From: Candidatus Fukatsuia symbiotica
GTDB taxonomy: Bacteria; Pseudomonadota; Gammaproteobacteria; Enterobacterales; Enterobacteriaceae
Direction of reading: 5' to 3'
DNA length: 64,000 bases
Assembly: GCF_003122425.1 (NCBI RefSeq)
Contig: NZ_CP021660.1
Span: 84,317 to 148,316, forward strand
Shown: one piece after another, positions 38,372 through 47,674 of the stretch
Position numbering within the stretch: position 1 is the stretch's first letter
Layout: each line of letters starts with the position of its first letter
The notes under the pieces: model-generated
Database searches by the model: none
What the model saw: the letters and a program-made list of their open reading frames with translations, nothing else
What the model was told of the DNA's origin: nothing
Position numbers and translations under genes: made by a program

Positions 38372-38529
38372 TAGATACTATGTGAGAATCATTAAAAGCG
38401 TAATTACGATTTAACGTATTTACTGATAAGTAACTCTCTTACTTCATCGGCAATTTTTGTACCACGCATGGCACATTAAGCTTTGATCGCACGATGTAGG
38501 CTTTCTGTGACATCAATAGTAAGCCGCTT
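38367..38529. repeat. Inverted copy of the 3' end of a partition gene
   Basis: This stretch matches the complement of 56561-56723 with few differences, including the non-coding TATAATAGATACTATGTGA beyond the gene end. It couples hicAB to a fragment of partition cassette 3 and offers a site for recombination, which would invert the 18 kb between the copies. Confidence 0.8.
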
Positions 38530-38541
38530 TTGTTTTTTGTT
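38404..38541 (-). pseudogene. Fragment of a ribbon-helix-helix partition gene
   Basis: It reads KRLTIDVTESLHRAIKA, then a stop (GAA to TAA at 38476-38478), then CAMRGTKIADEVRELL and KYVKS. Apart from the stop this is the C-terminal half of the small protein at 56453-56686. The 5' half and the parA gene are missing. Confidence 0.85.
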
Positions 38542-38564
38542 TTTGTGATAAGGCGCTACCGTTT

Positions 38565-38834
38565 TTATTCGCGCTGTTTACACTTCTGTAATGCGAAAAG
38601 TACAAGGCGCACATGGAACACCGTGAACAAACTATTCAGCGAATACGGCTCAAATTTAGTTTTTGCATCAGCCAGTGTTTGTTTTACTACCTTGTATGAC
38701 ACGGTACGCAACAGAGCGATTTCTTGTTGGGACACACCCAAAGCAAAAAGCATTGCCGTTTCAAATTGGACCGGAGTTAATTCAGGAAACACTTCCCGTA
38801 ATTCAGGAAATTGGGTAGGATCGAAAGTAGCCAT
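38565..38834 (-). CDS. Small LuxR-type helix-turn-helix protein
   Basis: 89 residues. ELTPVQFETAMLFALGVSQQ, then EIALLRTVSYKVVKQTLADA is a LuxR/GerE-like helix-turn-helix without a sensor domain. It starts MATFDPTQFPELREVFPEL. A GGAGG-like ribosome site lies upstream (complement of CCTCC near 38842). Stand-alone HTH proteins of this type are common in symbiont and phage-derived islands. The target is unknown. Confidence 0.55.
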   Translation of the reverse strand: MATFDPTQFPELREVFPELTPVQFETAMLFALGVSQQEIALLRTVSYKVVKQTLADAKTKFEPYSLNSLFTVFHVRLVLFALQKCKQRE

Positions 38835-39677
38835 TGCAGCCTCCTAAGAAGGTTGTGGTGGTTAGCTGACAGGAGTGGTTCCAACCCGCCCCTGTTAGCG
38901 CTATTTAATCAATGTTGTACGTCACCGTCATTGATTGAGATATTTTCAGGTCATAAGCTTCATTCGTTGAGTTACAATGCGATATAAGGTTTTGTCTTAG
39001 CTGTTTGTGTTAATTACTTTTCATCAACAGCTTTCTTCGTCGGTAAAATGTATTACCACGTGAAATAACATTGAAATGAACATTGATGAAATAAAGTTTT
39101 GGCAGTCATGATGAACTCCAGCCGGTAGTAATCTCAAATTACTCACCACCAAGAGGCGCAACGCTCTATGATAGGCGGTGAACTGAACAGGGTTTGCACT
39201 ACCGAGATTACCATCCGGCGAGCCTTATGGCTCCCCCATCCAGCCCACCATTGATTTGATGTATGGATGTTACGTAACAAAAAACACGCTCGCGGCGTGT
39301 CTCTGTCGCGGTAATCTTGGCAGGGTGCAAAACCCGGCTCTTGAATTTGCAAGTGCAAGGTCGATATAGCCCACGGTTAATACTTTCGTCAATATGATAA
39401 ATTAAAACTATGGGCCAAAGAAAGAAGGGCTTCACTACGACGCAACTTGTATTTGATACTCTATAAAATATTTATAATACATTGAAATTATTGGTATTTT
39501 AATATAAAACAATCATACTCACGAGGGTTGCTGATTATTGATTTCGTTTCTCAAACTGCAGTGGTTCTGCCAGTGAAAAACTACCCAGAAAGTGATACTC
39601 AAATCTATTCTCAATAACTACTTTAAACTAAACTTCATTGCTTTGCAGATATATATAAAATTTTATATAATCACTAC
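38835..39677. other. Intergenic and possible P4-satellite remnant
   Basis: The minus-strand frame 39143-39358 contains RACFLLRNIHTSNQWWAGWG. The phrase HTSNQWWAG is characteristic of small ash/Icd-like proteins in P4-type satellite phages, so this may be a relic of such a regulatory region. The rest, including the 39440-39677 AT-rich part, shows no gene. Confidence 0.35.
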
Positions 39678-39980
39678 ATGACTGATACCAAGCCTATTGA
39701 GTTTTTAGATAATTCTCTGGATGACCTGCGTGATTTTCCCCTGACGGCAAGGCGTGAAGCAAGCTATCAACTCCATCAAGTGCAAATTGGCGAGGAACCA
39801 GACGACTGGAAACCAATGAGCACCATAGGTCAAGGTGTGAAGGAAATTCGAATTCGTGACATATTTGGTGCATTTCGAATAATTTATGTAGCAAAATTCT
39901 CTGATGCAATTTATGTACTTCACTGTTTTCAGAAAAAGACACAAAAAACCAGCAAGAAAGATGTGAATAAAATTAGGTAA
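39678..39980 (+). CDS. RelE/HigB-type (Gp49-like) toxin, 3' end altered by IS200
   Basis: 100 residues. MTDTKPIEFLDNSLDDLRDF, then ARREASYQLHQVQIGEEPDD, then EIRIRDIFGAFRIIYVAKF and YVLHCFQKKTQKTSKKD is the phage-derived Gp49/HigB-like family, ribosome-dependent mRNA endonucleases. The last residues (VNKIR) come from the start of the IS200 element, replacing about 10-15 family residues. The antitoxin gene that normally follows is absent, so this is an orphan toxin that is either inactive, silenced or countered by another antitoxin. Confidence 0.8.
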   Translation: MTDTKPIEFLDNSLDDLRDFPLTARREASYQLHQVQIGEEPDDWKPMSTIGQGVKEIRIRDIFGAFRIIYVAKFSDAIYVLHCFQKKTQKTSKKDVNKIR

Positions 39981-40580
39981 TCCCCGGCTTTGCCGGGGGA
40001 CTCCGTAAGGTTTGACCGTGTGGTGCGGTCACCCGAATCTTCTATCTCGACCAAGAGATAGGAAATTCAAATGAAAGATTACCAGAGTCTTAGCCATACG
40101 AAATGGGATTGTAAGTATCACATTGTTTTTATCCCGAAAGGCCGTAAAAAAACAATATTTGGTGAAATTAGAAAGCATCTCGGTGAGATGTTTCACGAGT
40201 TAGCAAGTCAGAAGGAATGCAAAATTATTGAAGGACATTTGATGATTGATCATATCCATATTTGCATAAGTATTCCGCCGAAATATTCAGTGTCATATGT
40301 AATGGGTTATCTAAAAGGAAAAAGTGCAATCTCAATCGCACGACGGTTTATGGGTAAAGTCCGGAATTATAGTGGTGAGAATTTTTGGGCTAGAGGTTAC
40401 TTTGTATCTACAGTGGGTTTGAACGAAGAGCTGATACGAGCTTACATTCGATACCAAGAAAAACAAGACAATCATTATGAACAATTGAAGCTTAGGATGT
40501 AATGACCGCCTTCAGGCGGTTCAAGGTTTGTTGGCCTCTTCTAAGAGCTAATAATTAAAGCCCCCGGCTTTGCCGGGGGA
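39981..40580 (+). mobile_element. IS200/IS605-family element
   Basis: Single gene flanked by two nearly identical hairpins, TCCCCGGCTTTGCCGGGGGA (39981-40000) and CCCCCGGCTTTGCCGGGGGA (40561-40580). Subterminal hairpins instead of inverted repeats are typical for this single-strand-transposing family. It truncates the RelE-type gene. Confidence 0.8.
40071..40502 (+). CDS. tnpA: IS200/IS605 TnpA (HUH Y1 transposase)
   Basis: 143 residues. CKYHIVFIPKGRKKTIFG opens the fold, HLMIDHIHICISIPPKYSV holds the HUH metal motif (H-I-H), and YIRYQEKQDNHYEQLKL holds the nucleophilic Tyr. Complete, without lesions. It moves the element as single-stranded DNA. A GAGATAGGAA ribosome site precedes the start. 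Confidence 0.92.
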   Translation: MKDYQSLSHTKWDCKYHIVFIPKGRKKTIFGEIRKHLGEMFHELASQKECKIIEGHLMIDHIHICISIPPKYSVSYVMGYLKGKSAISIARRFMGKVRNYSGENFWARGYFVSTVGLNEELIRAYIRYQEKQDNHYEQLKLRM

Positions 40581-40589
40581 TGTTTACTT

Positions 40590-40745
40590 CCGGCAATCAA
40601 ATTGAACCGCAGTCCAAATCGTTTTCGTCTATTTCGATATTTATCTGCAATAATTTTAAAACGTTTCAACATTCCGATGACATTCTCATTCAGAACTCGC
40701 TGACGTGATAGCGCTCTATTTGCTTTTTTATGCTCTCGTATTACT
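40590..40745 (-). pseudogene. IS5-group transposase C-terminal fragment
   Basis: Read leftward: RALSRQRVLNENVIGMLKR, then FKIIADKYRNRRKRFGL. It is a near copy of the C-terminus of the transposase remnant at 54744-55493. Only about 50 codons remain next to the IS200 element. Confidence 0.75.
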
Positions 40746-40748
40746 CCT

Positions 40749-40880
40749 ATGGTAGTTAAAGTTCCAGCCCCTGATGGCGATGGTTTTACTGAAAAAGAGG
40801 TTTACTCTCGTGAATGGGTCGCTCATCACTCTGCGCCTGAACAAGATCAGCTACAGGATGATGAATATGACAGGGAATAA
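40749..40880 (+). CDS. Small hypothetical protein or gene tail
   Basis: 43 codons, MVVKVPAPDGDGFTEKEV and then YSREWVAHHSAPEQDQ, acidic end. No upstream ribosome site is clear. It may be the 3' end of a longer plasmid gene cut by the IS5-group fragment. Function unknown. Confidence 0.3.
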   Translation: MVVKVPAPDGDGFTEKEVYSREWVAHHSAPEQDQLQDDEYDRE

Positions 40881-40890
40881 TTTTACTCAT

Positions 40891-40916
40891 AACAGTATAT
40901 ATTAATATATACTGTT
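40891..40916. repeat. 26-base perfect palindrome downstream of partition cassette 2
   Basis: AACAGTATATATT / AATATATACTGTT, perfect. It lies 40 bases past the pair's last codon. Together with 41245-41284 and 41959-41972 it brackets and splits the cassette. Confidence 0.65.
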
Positions 40917-41223
40917 ATTTTGTTGGTGGTCGTCCTGTTCTAGGAGACTTAATTTGAGTTTTATAAATAAGGGTATTTCGTTCGTCTCTACTTTGCGCTT
41001 CCAGTGCTGAAAGTCCCGCACGTATAATATCAGTACGTGACGCTCCGGTTTCCTTGCTGAAAGAATCAAGTAGCTCATTTTCCTCCTGTACCAGGCCAAA
41101 AAGGAAACGCTTGATTATAGTGCCTGATACGGGCGGTTTATTAGCTTCACCTATATAGGCAAAGGTGCTCTTTTCGTTGGAAATGTGCTTCAATTTCTCG
41201 CTTTTTGAGGGTAACTGAACCAT
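40915..41223 (-). CDS. Partition cassette 2, ribbon-helix-helix protein
   Basis: 102 residues. The second half (FSKETGASRTDIIRAGLSAL followed by EAQ) is a ribbon-helix-helix helix pair, and the N-terminus is Lys/Ser-rich. It is 66 bases downstream of the ParA-like gene. The gap contains a 40-base palindrome that is probably its own binding site. Likely the ParB-type partner or repressor. Confidence 0.6.
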   Translation of the reverse strand: MVQLPSKSEKLKHISNEKSTFAYIGEANKPPVSGTIIKRFLFGLVQEENELLDSFSKETGASRTDIIRAGLSALEAQSRDERNTLIYKTQIKSPRTGRPPTK

Positions 41224-41244
41224 TTTTTAAACTTCCTTAAGCTG

Positions 41245-41284
41245 TTTTACAAACAATATATATCAATATATATTGTTTGTAAAA
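41245..41284. promoter_or_regulatory. 40-base palindrome between parA 2 and its partner
   Basis: Arms of 19 perfectly complementary bases (TTTTACAAACAATATATAT and complement) around CA. It fills the gap between the two genes. An operator/centromere for the ribbon-helix-helix protein is the best explanation; a cruciform is also possible. Confidence 0.65.
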
Positions 41285-41289
41285 CAAAG

Positions 41290-41937
41290 TTACATTATTC
41301 CTATTTCGATCATTAATCGTTCCAGTTCACTTTTTGCCTTGCTATCACTCCCTTCATGAATTCCTTTTCCTTCGCTGAAAGTGCGACGGTGAGTACTGCG
41401 TTCATAGATATGTTGTTTAGCTGCTGGGAGCCAATCAGGATCGTTGTTCAACATCTGATATATGCTGTTGGTATCCTTGTCACAAGAATGGGTAGAGCAA
41501 CGATTGAGCACGATAAAAACATGTAATTTCGGGTTGTAAGCGGCTTGCCCTTGTTTAACTGTTACTGTCAATTCTTCCAGGGAATCTATTTCGACCTGTG
41601 AAGAGGGGCACAGTGGCGACAACAAAACATCTGCAAAAGTCATTGCCTGACGAAATTCCTTACTGTCATGTCCAGCACTATCAATCAGCACATAGTCATG
41701 TGTACTATGTAACCGGATAGTCGCTTTTTTTATGTCCGTATAGTTTTCCATATAGGTGATTTCTGGAATAAGTCCGGCGTTACAGCGCCGGGCGTGCCAC
41801 TTTTTTAAGCCGCGTAGCTTGTCTGTTTCCAGAATAGCAACACGTTTGCTGAAGTGTTTAGATAGAGCAACAGCTATGCTGGCAAGTAAAGTTGATTTAC
41901 CCACCCCTCCTTTATGGCTTCCAAAAAGAATATTCAT
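41290..41937 (-). CDS. parA: ParA partition ATPase 2
   Basis: 215 residues. MNILFGSHKGGVGKSTLLAS is the deviant Walker A; VAILETDKLRGLKKWHARR is the A' region; YVLIDSAGHDSKEFRQAM is the Walker B. It is a small type Ib ParA of the plasmid/phage ParA-like group. It is not similar in detail to cassette 1, so it comes from a different plasmid lineage. An ATATATCGATATAT palindrome (41959-41972) lies just upstream as candidate operator. Intact. Confidence 0.88.
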   Translation of the reverse strand: MNILFGSHKGGVGKSTLLASIAVALSKHFSKRVAILETDKLRGLKKWHARRCNAGLIPEITYMENYTDIKKATIRLHSTHDYVLIDSAGHDSKEFRQAMTFADVLLSPLCPSSQVEIDSLEELTVTVKQGQAAYNPKLHVFIVLNRCSTHSCDKDTNSIYQMLNNDPDWLPAAKQHIYERSTHRRTFSEGKGIHEGSDSKAKSELERLMIEIGIM

Positions 41938-41958
41938 AAGGATCCTTCAAATAATAAC

Positions 41959-41972
41959 ATATATCGATATAT
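41959..41972. promoter_or_regulatory. Palindrome upstream of parA 2
   Basis: ATATATCGATATAT, 21 bases before the parA start and within a longer partly symmetrical stretch. It is the expected position of the autoregulation site. Confidence 0.5.
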
Positions 41973-42028
41973 ACTCTTATTTGCGCTAAGATCAACCCCC
42001 ATCAGAAACAATTTTTTCAAGGGTCGAT

Positions 42029-42247
42029 TTGTCCTTACCACTGAAAAGAACAACCGATAGTGGATGCTCTCTAACGTGCCTTCAGCTTGTTGAATCCCTG
42101 TTTTTGTCTGAACAAGTTCAGCCGACAGCAGTGATTTCCGTTTCTTTTGATGAAAATAATGAGTTGCACTTTCCTATCGATTGCTCACAGCAAGGTATTA
42201 GCAACCTCTATACAGGTTTTAATAGGCAGCCACATTTCAATGCATGA
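42029..42247 (+). CDS. Short hypothetical frame
   Basis: 72 codons starting TTG, with SGCSLTCLQLVESLFLSEQV and then AVISVSFDENNELHFPIDCS in protein-like composition. Its end overlaps the GNAT gene on the other strand, so it is probably a remnant. No family recognised. Confidence 0.25.
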   Translation: MSLPLKRTTDSGCSLTCLQLVESLFLSEQVQPTAVISVSFDENNELHFPIDCSQQGISNLYTGFNRQPHFNA

Positions 42248-42700
42248 AGGATCGCCTTGCTCTGCGGGTAAAAAATCATACTGTTGATAAAAAGGAATAA
42301 CCTCAGGTGTCATAGGATCAACAAAGAGTCCTATAGCTGATATTTGTTGCGCAACCAACACTGTTCGATAGATAGCATCAACCAATAGCATTTCGCCTAA
42401 TTTTTTCCCCTGATGAGAACGATCAACAGCAAGACGAGCCAGTTTTACGGCATTCAGGGGATGAGGATATTTTTTATACTCTTTATGGGTGGGCGGAGTT
42501 GTGACTGAATACCCGGTTAACGTGTAATAACCGATGATAGTGGTGGCGGCTGTATCTGAGCAAGCCACGTAAGTTTTTGATATATTTTTTACGGTTTTCT
42601 GCCGTGCTTGTTGTTGTAGAAACTGATTTAATTCATTGATACGGCAATCAAATACTTTTCGATTATGTTGGTGGGTGATTGCTTCAATGGTTATGGGCAT
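42185..42700 (-). CDS. GNAT-family toxin (TacT/AtaT-like)
   Basis: 171 residues. FDCRINELNQFLQQQARQ opens the tRNA-acetylating GNAT toxin group; IIGYYTLTGYSV, then KLARLAVDRSHQGKKLGEML is the acetyl-CoA site; FYQQYDFLPAEQ holds the conserved Tyr. These toxins acetylate charged tRNAs and stop translation. The paired DUF1778 antitoxin gene overlaps its start by 17 bases. Complete. Confidence 0.88.
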   Translation of the reverse strand: MPITIEAITHQHNRKVFDCRINELNQFLQQQARQKTVKNISKTYVACSDTAATTIIGYYTLTGYSVTTPPTHKEYKKYPHPLNAVKLARLAVDRSHQGKKLGEMLLVDAIYRTVLVAQQISAIGLFVDPMTPEVIPFYQQYDFLPAEQGDPSCIEMWLPIKTCIEVANTLL

Positions 42701-42977
42701 TCATTGTATCCTTGTAGCCCTGTGCTGCTTTAAGAAGCTTCTTGCTTGCTTTTGGAGAATTTTCCAGTACAGCAAACAATGCATCTGCACCGGTCATCGA
42801 AAGGTGAAGCGTTTCAGTTCGTTCAATCACATTGCGAGCTTTATCCATTGCAGACTCAATAAGGAATTGTGAAAGGGTAGCACCGGAGTAATCGGCTGCC
42901 CTTTGTATGATCTTTTGTATTTCTGTGGAGGTTCGTGCAACTAAACGGGTTTCTTTACGTTCTGCATGGGCGGCCAT
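42684..42977 (-). CDS. DUF1778 (TacA/AtaR-like) antitoxin
   Basis: 97 residues from the ATG at 42977. ERKETRLVARTSTEIQKIIQ, then RAADYSGATLSQFLIESA is the ribbon-helix-helix of DUF1778 antitoxins. The C-terminal tail binds the GNAT toxin. An upstream in-frame ATG at 43013 is less likely because it would overlap the operator zone. Two palindromes lie immediately upstream. Confidence 0.88.
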   Translation of the reverse strand: MAAHAERKETRLVARTSTEIQKIIQRAADYSGATLSQFLIESAMDKARNVIERTETLHLSMTGADALFAVLENSPKASKKLLKAAQGYKDTMNAHNH

Positions 42978-43026
42978 AATTTCATCTTCGCCTTCAATGT
43001 AAGTAAATTTCAATCAGTTGTCACTA

Positions 43027-43075
43027 TGACATACAAAATAGATCTATGTCAACATGTATGCCATTGCGGCATACA
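43027..43075. promoter_or_regulatory. Operator palindromes of the DUF1778/GNAT pair
   Basis: TGACATA / TATGTCA (43027-43033 and 43045-43051) and TGTATGCC / GGCATACA (43055-43062 and 43068-43075) are two inverted repeats 50-100 bases before the antitoxin start. Two adjacent sites fit the cooperative, toxin-modulated repression known for these operons. Confidence 0.65.
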
Positions 43076-43225
43076 AAATACCGATGTGTGCTATTTTTAA
43101 CCCATCATAAAGTATACTATTTGATTATTTTGTAAATGATCTATCAAAAGTGCTATCATAACTACTTCATCAAAACATTTAAAAGAGATTTGATAGGTTA
43201 GGTAAGCGCTCGGGGATGATCAGTC

Positions 43226-43266
43226 TTAACGAATGTACAATATTGTCCGTTTCCCAAACAGAGCAC
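43226..43266. repeat. Relic Tn3-type terminal repeat
   Basis: CTTAACGAATGTACAATATT followed by GTCCGTTTCCCAAACAGAGC is a diverged copy of the 39-base terminal repeat at 47740-47778, in the same (right-end) orientation. It may be the right end of an older Tn3-family element whose body lay to the left. Confidence 0.6.
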
Positions 43267-43472
43267 TAAATCAAAGTGCCTCCGAAAAGGCACGATGGTG
43301 AAAACAAGTGGCTTAGATTTCAATTGTTGGACTAGATCAGTTTTGCATTGTTGGTAACAACAGGTAAAGAACTATGCTCATGGTGCTCAGATCCAGTGTT
43401 ATTCCAGATCGTCAGCAAAACTTGTGTAAAAGATGGTGTGTAGTAGCTCAAACTTAACCTGACAGACACAAG

Positions 43473-43631
43473 CTAAGCCATCGAATTTGTCAGAGTAGTC
43501 TGACTGTCCGATGGTTCAAATAAATTATCGAGTTGTTTTTCTTTTACTAACTCTTTTGATGCAATCCAAGTTTCCCAGGGGGTTTTGCCATAACAATACC
43601 AGCCTGAATGAGGTCGCTCTCTGTTGTAGAA
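43473..43631 (-). pseudogene. IS481-family transposase C-terminal fragment
   Basis: Read leftward from the Tn3 end: YNRERPHSGWYCYGKTPWET, then WIASKELVKEKQLDNLFEP, the C-terminus of IS481-type integrase-core transposases. It is followed by TGTCTGTCAGGTTAAGTTTG, the family's terminal repeat. The Tn3-family element at 43632 removed the rest. Confidence 0.75.
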
Positions 43632-43664
43632 GGGCTCCGTTTGGGAAACGGAAAATATTGTACG

Positions 43665-46650
43665 TTAAGATGATTTTTTGTACTGACTGACATCAACTGG
43701 CCGCAGAGGTCGATACTTGCCTGCTGCCAGCTTTTTATTGTTTCGCCAGTATAGTCTCCCGTCAGATTAATATGCTCCCAGCCCAGCGGTGACAGGTGTG
43801 CCAGCAATTGCTCGTTGAGCTAAACACCTTTTCGTTTCAGCAGATTAATGGCATTTTCTATATATACCGTATTCCACAACGTGATCGCGGCCGTAATCAA
43901 CGTCAGTCCGCTGGCGCGGTAACTCTGGTTTTCCAGACCACGATCCCTTATTTCGCCAAGACGATGCATGAAGACTGCTCTGGCAAGCGCATTCCTGGCT
44001 TCTCCCTTGTTCAGTCCGGACTGAACCCTGCGGCGCAATGCAGGATCGCGGAACCAGTCCAGCATAAACAGTGTCCGCTCAATGCGCCCAATTTCCCTCA
44101 AAGCTTTGGCAAGCCCATTCTGCTTAGGATAACTGGCCAGTTTTTTCAACATTAACGAAGCGGTGACCGTTCCCTGTTTTATTGAGGTGGCCAGCCTCAG
44201 TATCTCGTGCCAGTGAGTTTTTATCTCTTTAATGTTCAGTGATGTTGTGGAAATGATTGATTGTAGCGCAGGGTATTTTTCCGCCTTTCCCTGAATGAAC
44301 AGTCGCTTGTCATGAAGATCCCGGATCCTTGGCGCAAAAGCGAACCCCAGCAGATGCATCAGTGCGAAAACATGCTCCGTGAAACCCGCCGTGTCAGTGT
44401 AATGCTCAGTAATTTCGAGATCACTTTCGTGATAGAGCAGGCCATCAAGTACGTGGGTGGAGTCACGCACGCGGCTGATCACTTTGGTGTAAAACGGGCT
44501 GTACTGGTCAGAAATATGTGTATAAAACTGTACGCCTGGCTCCTGGCCGTACTTCAGGTTGACCTGTCCCGCGTAGCGGCCATGACTGCCTACCCGAAAA
44601 TTCTGGCCGTCAGAAGATGAGGTTGAGCCATCCCCCCATAATGCCGCAAGTGGACGTGCTTTCTGGGCATTAACCAGTTCGGCCAGCGCAGCAGAATAGG
44701 TTTCATCGCGGATATACCATGCCTGCATATTTTCAAGCGAAGAACGTGTGGTCCCCGGGCAGGATTCGGCCATTTTTGTGAGTCCCAGATTAATGCCGTC
44801 CGCCAGGATTGTGGTGAGAAGAAGGCGATTATCTTCCGGGTGGGTAAGAGGGTTCTTCAGATGCGTAAAATGGCGCGTGAAAGCTGTCCATCGCTCAACT
44901 TCATCCAGTATTTCTGTAATTTTTGGATGCGGTAACATGCTGTAAATCAGATCGGCAAGCGGTGATATTGTTGCGGGAACACAGTTATCCAGCGGCGTAA
45001 TCTTTACGCCTTTATCAGAGATCTCAACATCAGGCAGATCGCCCGTAACAGCCATAGCGTTAACCTCCTCTAAGCAAGATGCCAGCAGCAGCATCCTGGA
45101 CTTGAGATAAGCCCCACAGTCTGTTTCAAAAGGTATGCTTAACGGGTTATGATTTAATAACTTTTCAAAATCGTGAGTCGGAATAAGATAATCATCAAAG
45201 TTTTTGTAACGACGGGAGCCTCTGACCCAGATATCACCAGCCCGTAAAGCCCCTTTGAGTTCATTCATCGCACAGATTTCGTAATATTGGCGGTCAATAC
45301 CAGTGGGGGTGATCACCATCTTTTTCCAGCTCTCAGGGATAAAATCTAGTGGCGCTGATGGGGAACCTTCCGTAGCTGCTTTCGATACATTTCACGAATA
45401 GTATCGAGGGCATCACTGAGTGGTAAGGCTGCCGCAGTGGCTCTCAGTTGCAGGGCGGATAACAACCGGGGAGAATATTTGCGCAACGTACTGAATTTTT
45501 CGGTAATGAGATGAAGTGGTTCGAAATTATCTTTCCGGGCAAGGAGCCTGGTCTCCTCCAGGCTGGCGGCAAAATCCTCCCACGATAATACATGTTCAAT
45601 TGCAGACAGAGGATCTTCGCCTGCGTCACGTGCATCCAGAATAGCCTGACCGACAGAAACATACTGGCGTAATTTCTGCTGTATCAGTTTCCCAGTTTTC
45701 TGAAGGCGTTCGGCCTGTTGCCGTTTTGCTCGACTGAACATACTGCCCAGAATACGTTCATGCAGTTCTATAATTTCATCAATGATTGTTGCTTTGGCCT
45801 CCGTCAGCACACAAACCATCGTCGCATATCGACGTAATGAGGAAAAATCAGCTAAATCGCGGCTGCTCATTTTGCGCCCTTCCCGTGCCAGTTTCAGCAG
45901 CCGGTTCTGGTGAACATTCCTCTCAACGCCATCCGGTAGCGCCAGAGCGTCAATGGCGTTAAGGCGATCTATATGTTGCAGCACATTCTTACCGTTGATT
46001 TTCCCCGGAGGCTGCAGCAACCATGTCAGACGGGAAATTTGTTTTTCGGTGGTAACCAGTAGCGTATCAAGTGCTGATTTTTGCTGTGGGGTAAGCTGCG
46101 CATTCAGCGTGGTATAAACGGCTTTATCACCCAGCGTCATCGCTTCTGCACAGGTGCGTTCCACAACATCAATGCCAGGAACAATAATTCGCCGCTGATG
46201 CAAATGTCTCAACAGCGCTTCAGCAAGGAGTATGCCCCGATCCGTCATGGTTGCCTGAGGAAGCAGGTGCTGAATGCATTCTTTCTGGATCTGGCCATTA
46301 AAGGCGGTCAGTTTCAGATAACGATAAATTTCACTCAGGTGTTCACGCCGGGTGGTGGCGCGACCTGAAATATATTCCTGCCAGAATTCTGCTGAAAGTT
46401 TGAGGCGGGAGGTGATTATTTTCAACAGCGCTGCGGATGGTGACGATTTTTTGTCCGGAATAAATCCGATATTCTTCAGATAACAAAGAAGGACGGCGAA
46501 GCCAAATTGACTGGCAGGTTTTCGGTGTGCATTAACAAGCGCTAAATCCTGTTCGCTGAAATAAGCCATTCGGTTCAGTGTTAACTCATCTTCAGGCAAC
46601 GCCAGTAATGATTCTCTTTCGGCCTGCGAAAGAATTTGTCTCCTTGGCAT
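43665..46650 (-). pseudogene. tnpA: Tn3-family transposase TnpA with three lesions
   Basis: It starts MPRRQILSQAERESLLALPE at 46650. The first frame ends at 45346: the G4 run 45360-45363 (C4 in the gene) has lost one base, and the next frame joins at [13 protein letters not shown]. This runs through [39 protein letters not shown] (catalytic Asp), [19 protein letters not shown] (second Asp) and [18 protein letters not shown] (Glu region). An amber TAG (CAG originally, 43820-43822) follows, then LNEQLLAHLSPLGWEHINL. A last one-base loss near 43750 hides the normal end (WRNNKKLAAGKYRPLRP). About 990 codons in total. Not functional as written. Confidence 0.88.
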
Positions 46651-46760
46651 AGCGTTTCCTTTATAAATTATTTTAGCGCGGTTATTTTCATGTAAATGTT
46701 TATCGCATAAGGGTACACCCTGACACCATAACCAAAACGTGACGTCACACACTTAATGAA

Positions 46761-46805
46761 ATAACCTCTATGCGATAGAATAAGTGCAATAACCTAAATG
46801 CGATA
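46761..46805. promoter_or_regulatory. res-type site between tnpA and tnpR
   Basis: ATAACCTCTATGCGATA (46761-46777) and ATAACCTAAATGCGATA (46789-46805) are direct repeats with a 28-base period in the divergent intergenic region, the expected position of resolvase binding sites and of both promoters. Confidence 0.65.
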
Positions 46806-46818
46806 ATGCGGTGAAAAA

Positions 46819-47466
46819 ATGTTCATCAGAGCTTATTTGAGAGCATCGACGGAAGAGCAGTATGCCGATCGGGCAAAAGAGATGCTGGAGCAGTTCGTTC
46901 AGGAGCGGGGTCATAAAATCGCCAGCTACTATCGGGAGAACGTCAGCGGTACAAAACTCGACAGGCCGGAGCTGGGACGATTACTGATGGACAGTCACCA
47001 CAATGATATTTTACTGGTCGAGCAGATAGACCGTCTGACTCGCCTGAGCAACAGCGACTGGATGACACTGAAAAAACAGATTGAGCAGCACGAGTTGCGG
47101 ATTGTCAGCCTGGATGTTCCCACCTCATGGCATGCGCTATCAGATAAGGAATCCTCGCAGAACGACCCCATCACCCGTGCTGTTATTACCGCCATCAATA
47201 ATATGTTGATCGACCTGATGGCTGCGATGTCACACAAGGACTGGCTGAGCCGTCGGCAGCGTCAGAAGCAAGGAATTGAGCGGGCACATACACTGGGTAA
47301 ATATCGGGGCAAGCAAGCTGACGGCGAACGACATCAGAAAGTAATGTACTACCGGCAGGTAAAAAAATTGAGCATCCGTGAAACGACAGAAGCTACAGGC
47401 TACAGTGCTTCCCAGGTTTGTCGCATCCAGGCACTATACCGGCAGAATAAATCAGAAGTTGATTAA
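46819..47466 (+). CDS. tnpR: TnpR serine resolvase
   Basis: 215 residues. It opens MFIRAYLRASTEEQYADRAK with the catalytic Ser in RAST, and has DRPELGRLLMDSHHNDILLV and EQIDRLTRLSNSDWMTLKKQ, the resolvase core. An HTH ends the protein (LSIRETTEATGYSASQVCRI). It resolves Tn3 cointegrates at the site just upstream and probably represses both genes. No lesion is visible, in contrast to tnpA. Confidence 0.92.
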   Translation: MFIRAYLRASTEEQYADRAKEMLEQFVQERGHKIASYYRENVSGTKLDRPELGRLLMDSHHNDILLVEQIDRLTRLSNSDWMTLKKQIEQHELRIVSLDVPTSWHALSDKESSQNDPITRAVITAINNMLIDLMAAMSHKDWLSRRQRQKQGIERAHTLGKYRGKQADGERHQKVMYYRQVKKLSIRETTEATGYSASQVCRIQALYRQNKSEVD

Positions 47467-47467
47467 G

Positions 47468-47674
47468 TCATACAAGAGATATGATTTTTCTGGCTTTTTC
47501 AAAGTGATCTAGTTTCATCTCCATGATCCACCAATGGGCTACTTCCATGAGTAATTCCGGATCATCATTTTTGTTGGCAAAAAAAGCATAAAATGACACG
47601 CCAACATTATCCCCTTTAGCTGCAATCTTGGCTTCGCATACTTTCACTATCTTTTCCCGAATGCTGGCTCTCAT
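47468..47674 (-). CDS. DUF6500-like small protein of the transposon
   Basis: 68 residues from the ATG at 47674: MRASIREKIVKVCEAKIAAK, then VSFYAFFANKNDDPELLMEV and WWIMEMKLDHFEKARKI. This resembles the small DUF6500 proteins found as passengers near Tn3-type ends; the family assignment is from memory. AGGATAAGG precedes this start; the frame is open to 47752. Function unknown. Confidence 0.6.
   Translation of the reverse strand: MRASIREKIVKVCEAKIAAKGDNVGVSFYAFFANKNDDPELLMEVAHWWIMEMKLDHFEKARKIISLV

Noticed and set aside
40891..41284. Palindromes read as a CRISPR-like array
   Set aside because: Only a few unequal palindromes without spacers, tied to the parA cassette; no cas genes in the window.
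6924..43822. Amber codons in two transposases as evidence of stop-codon recoding
   Set aside because: Other dead transposases here carry ochre and opal stops (54744-55493; 38476) and frameshifts, so ordinary decay is simpler.
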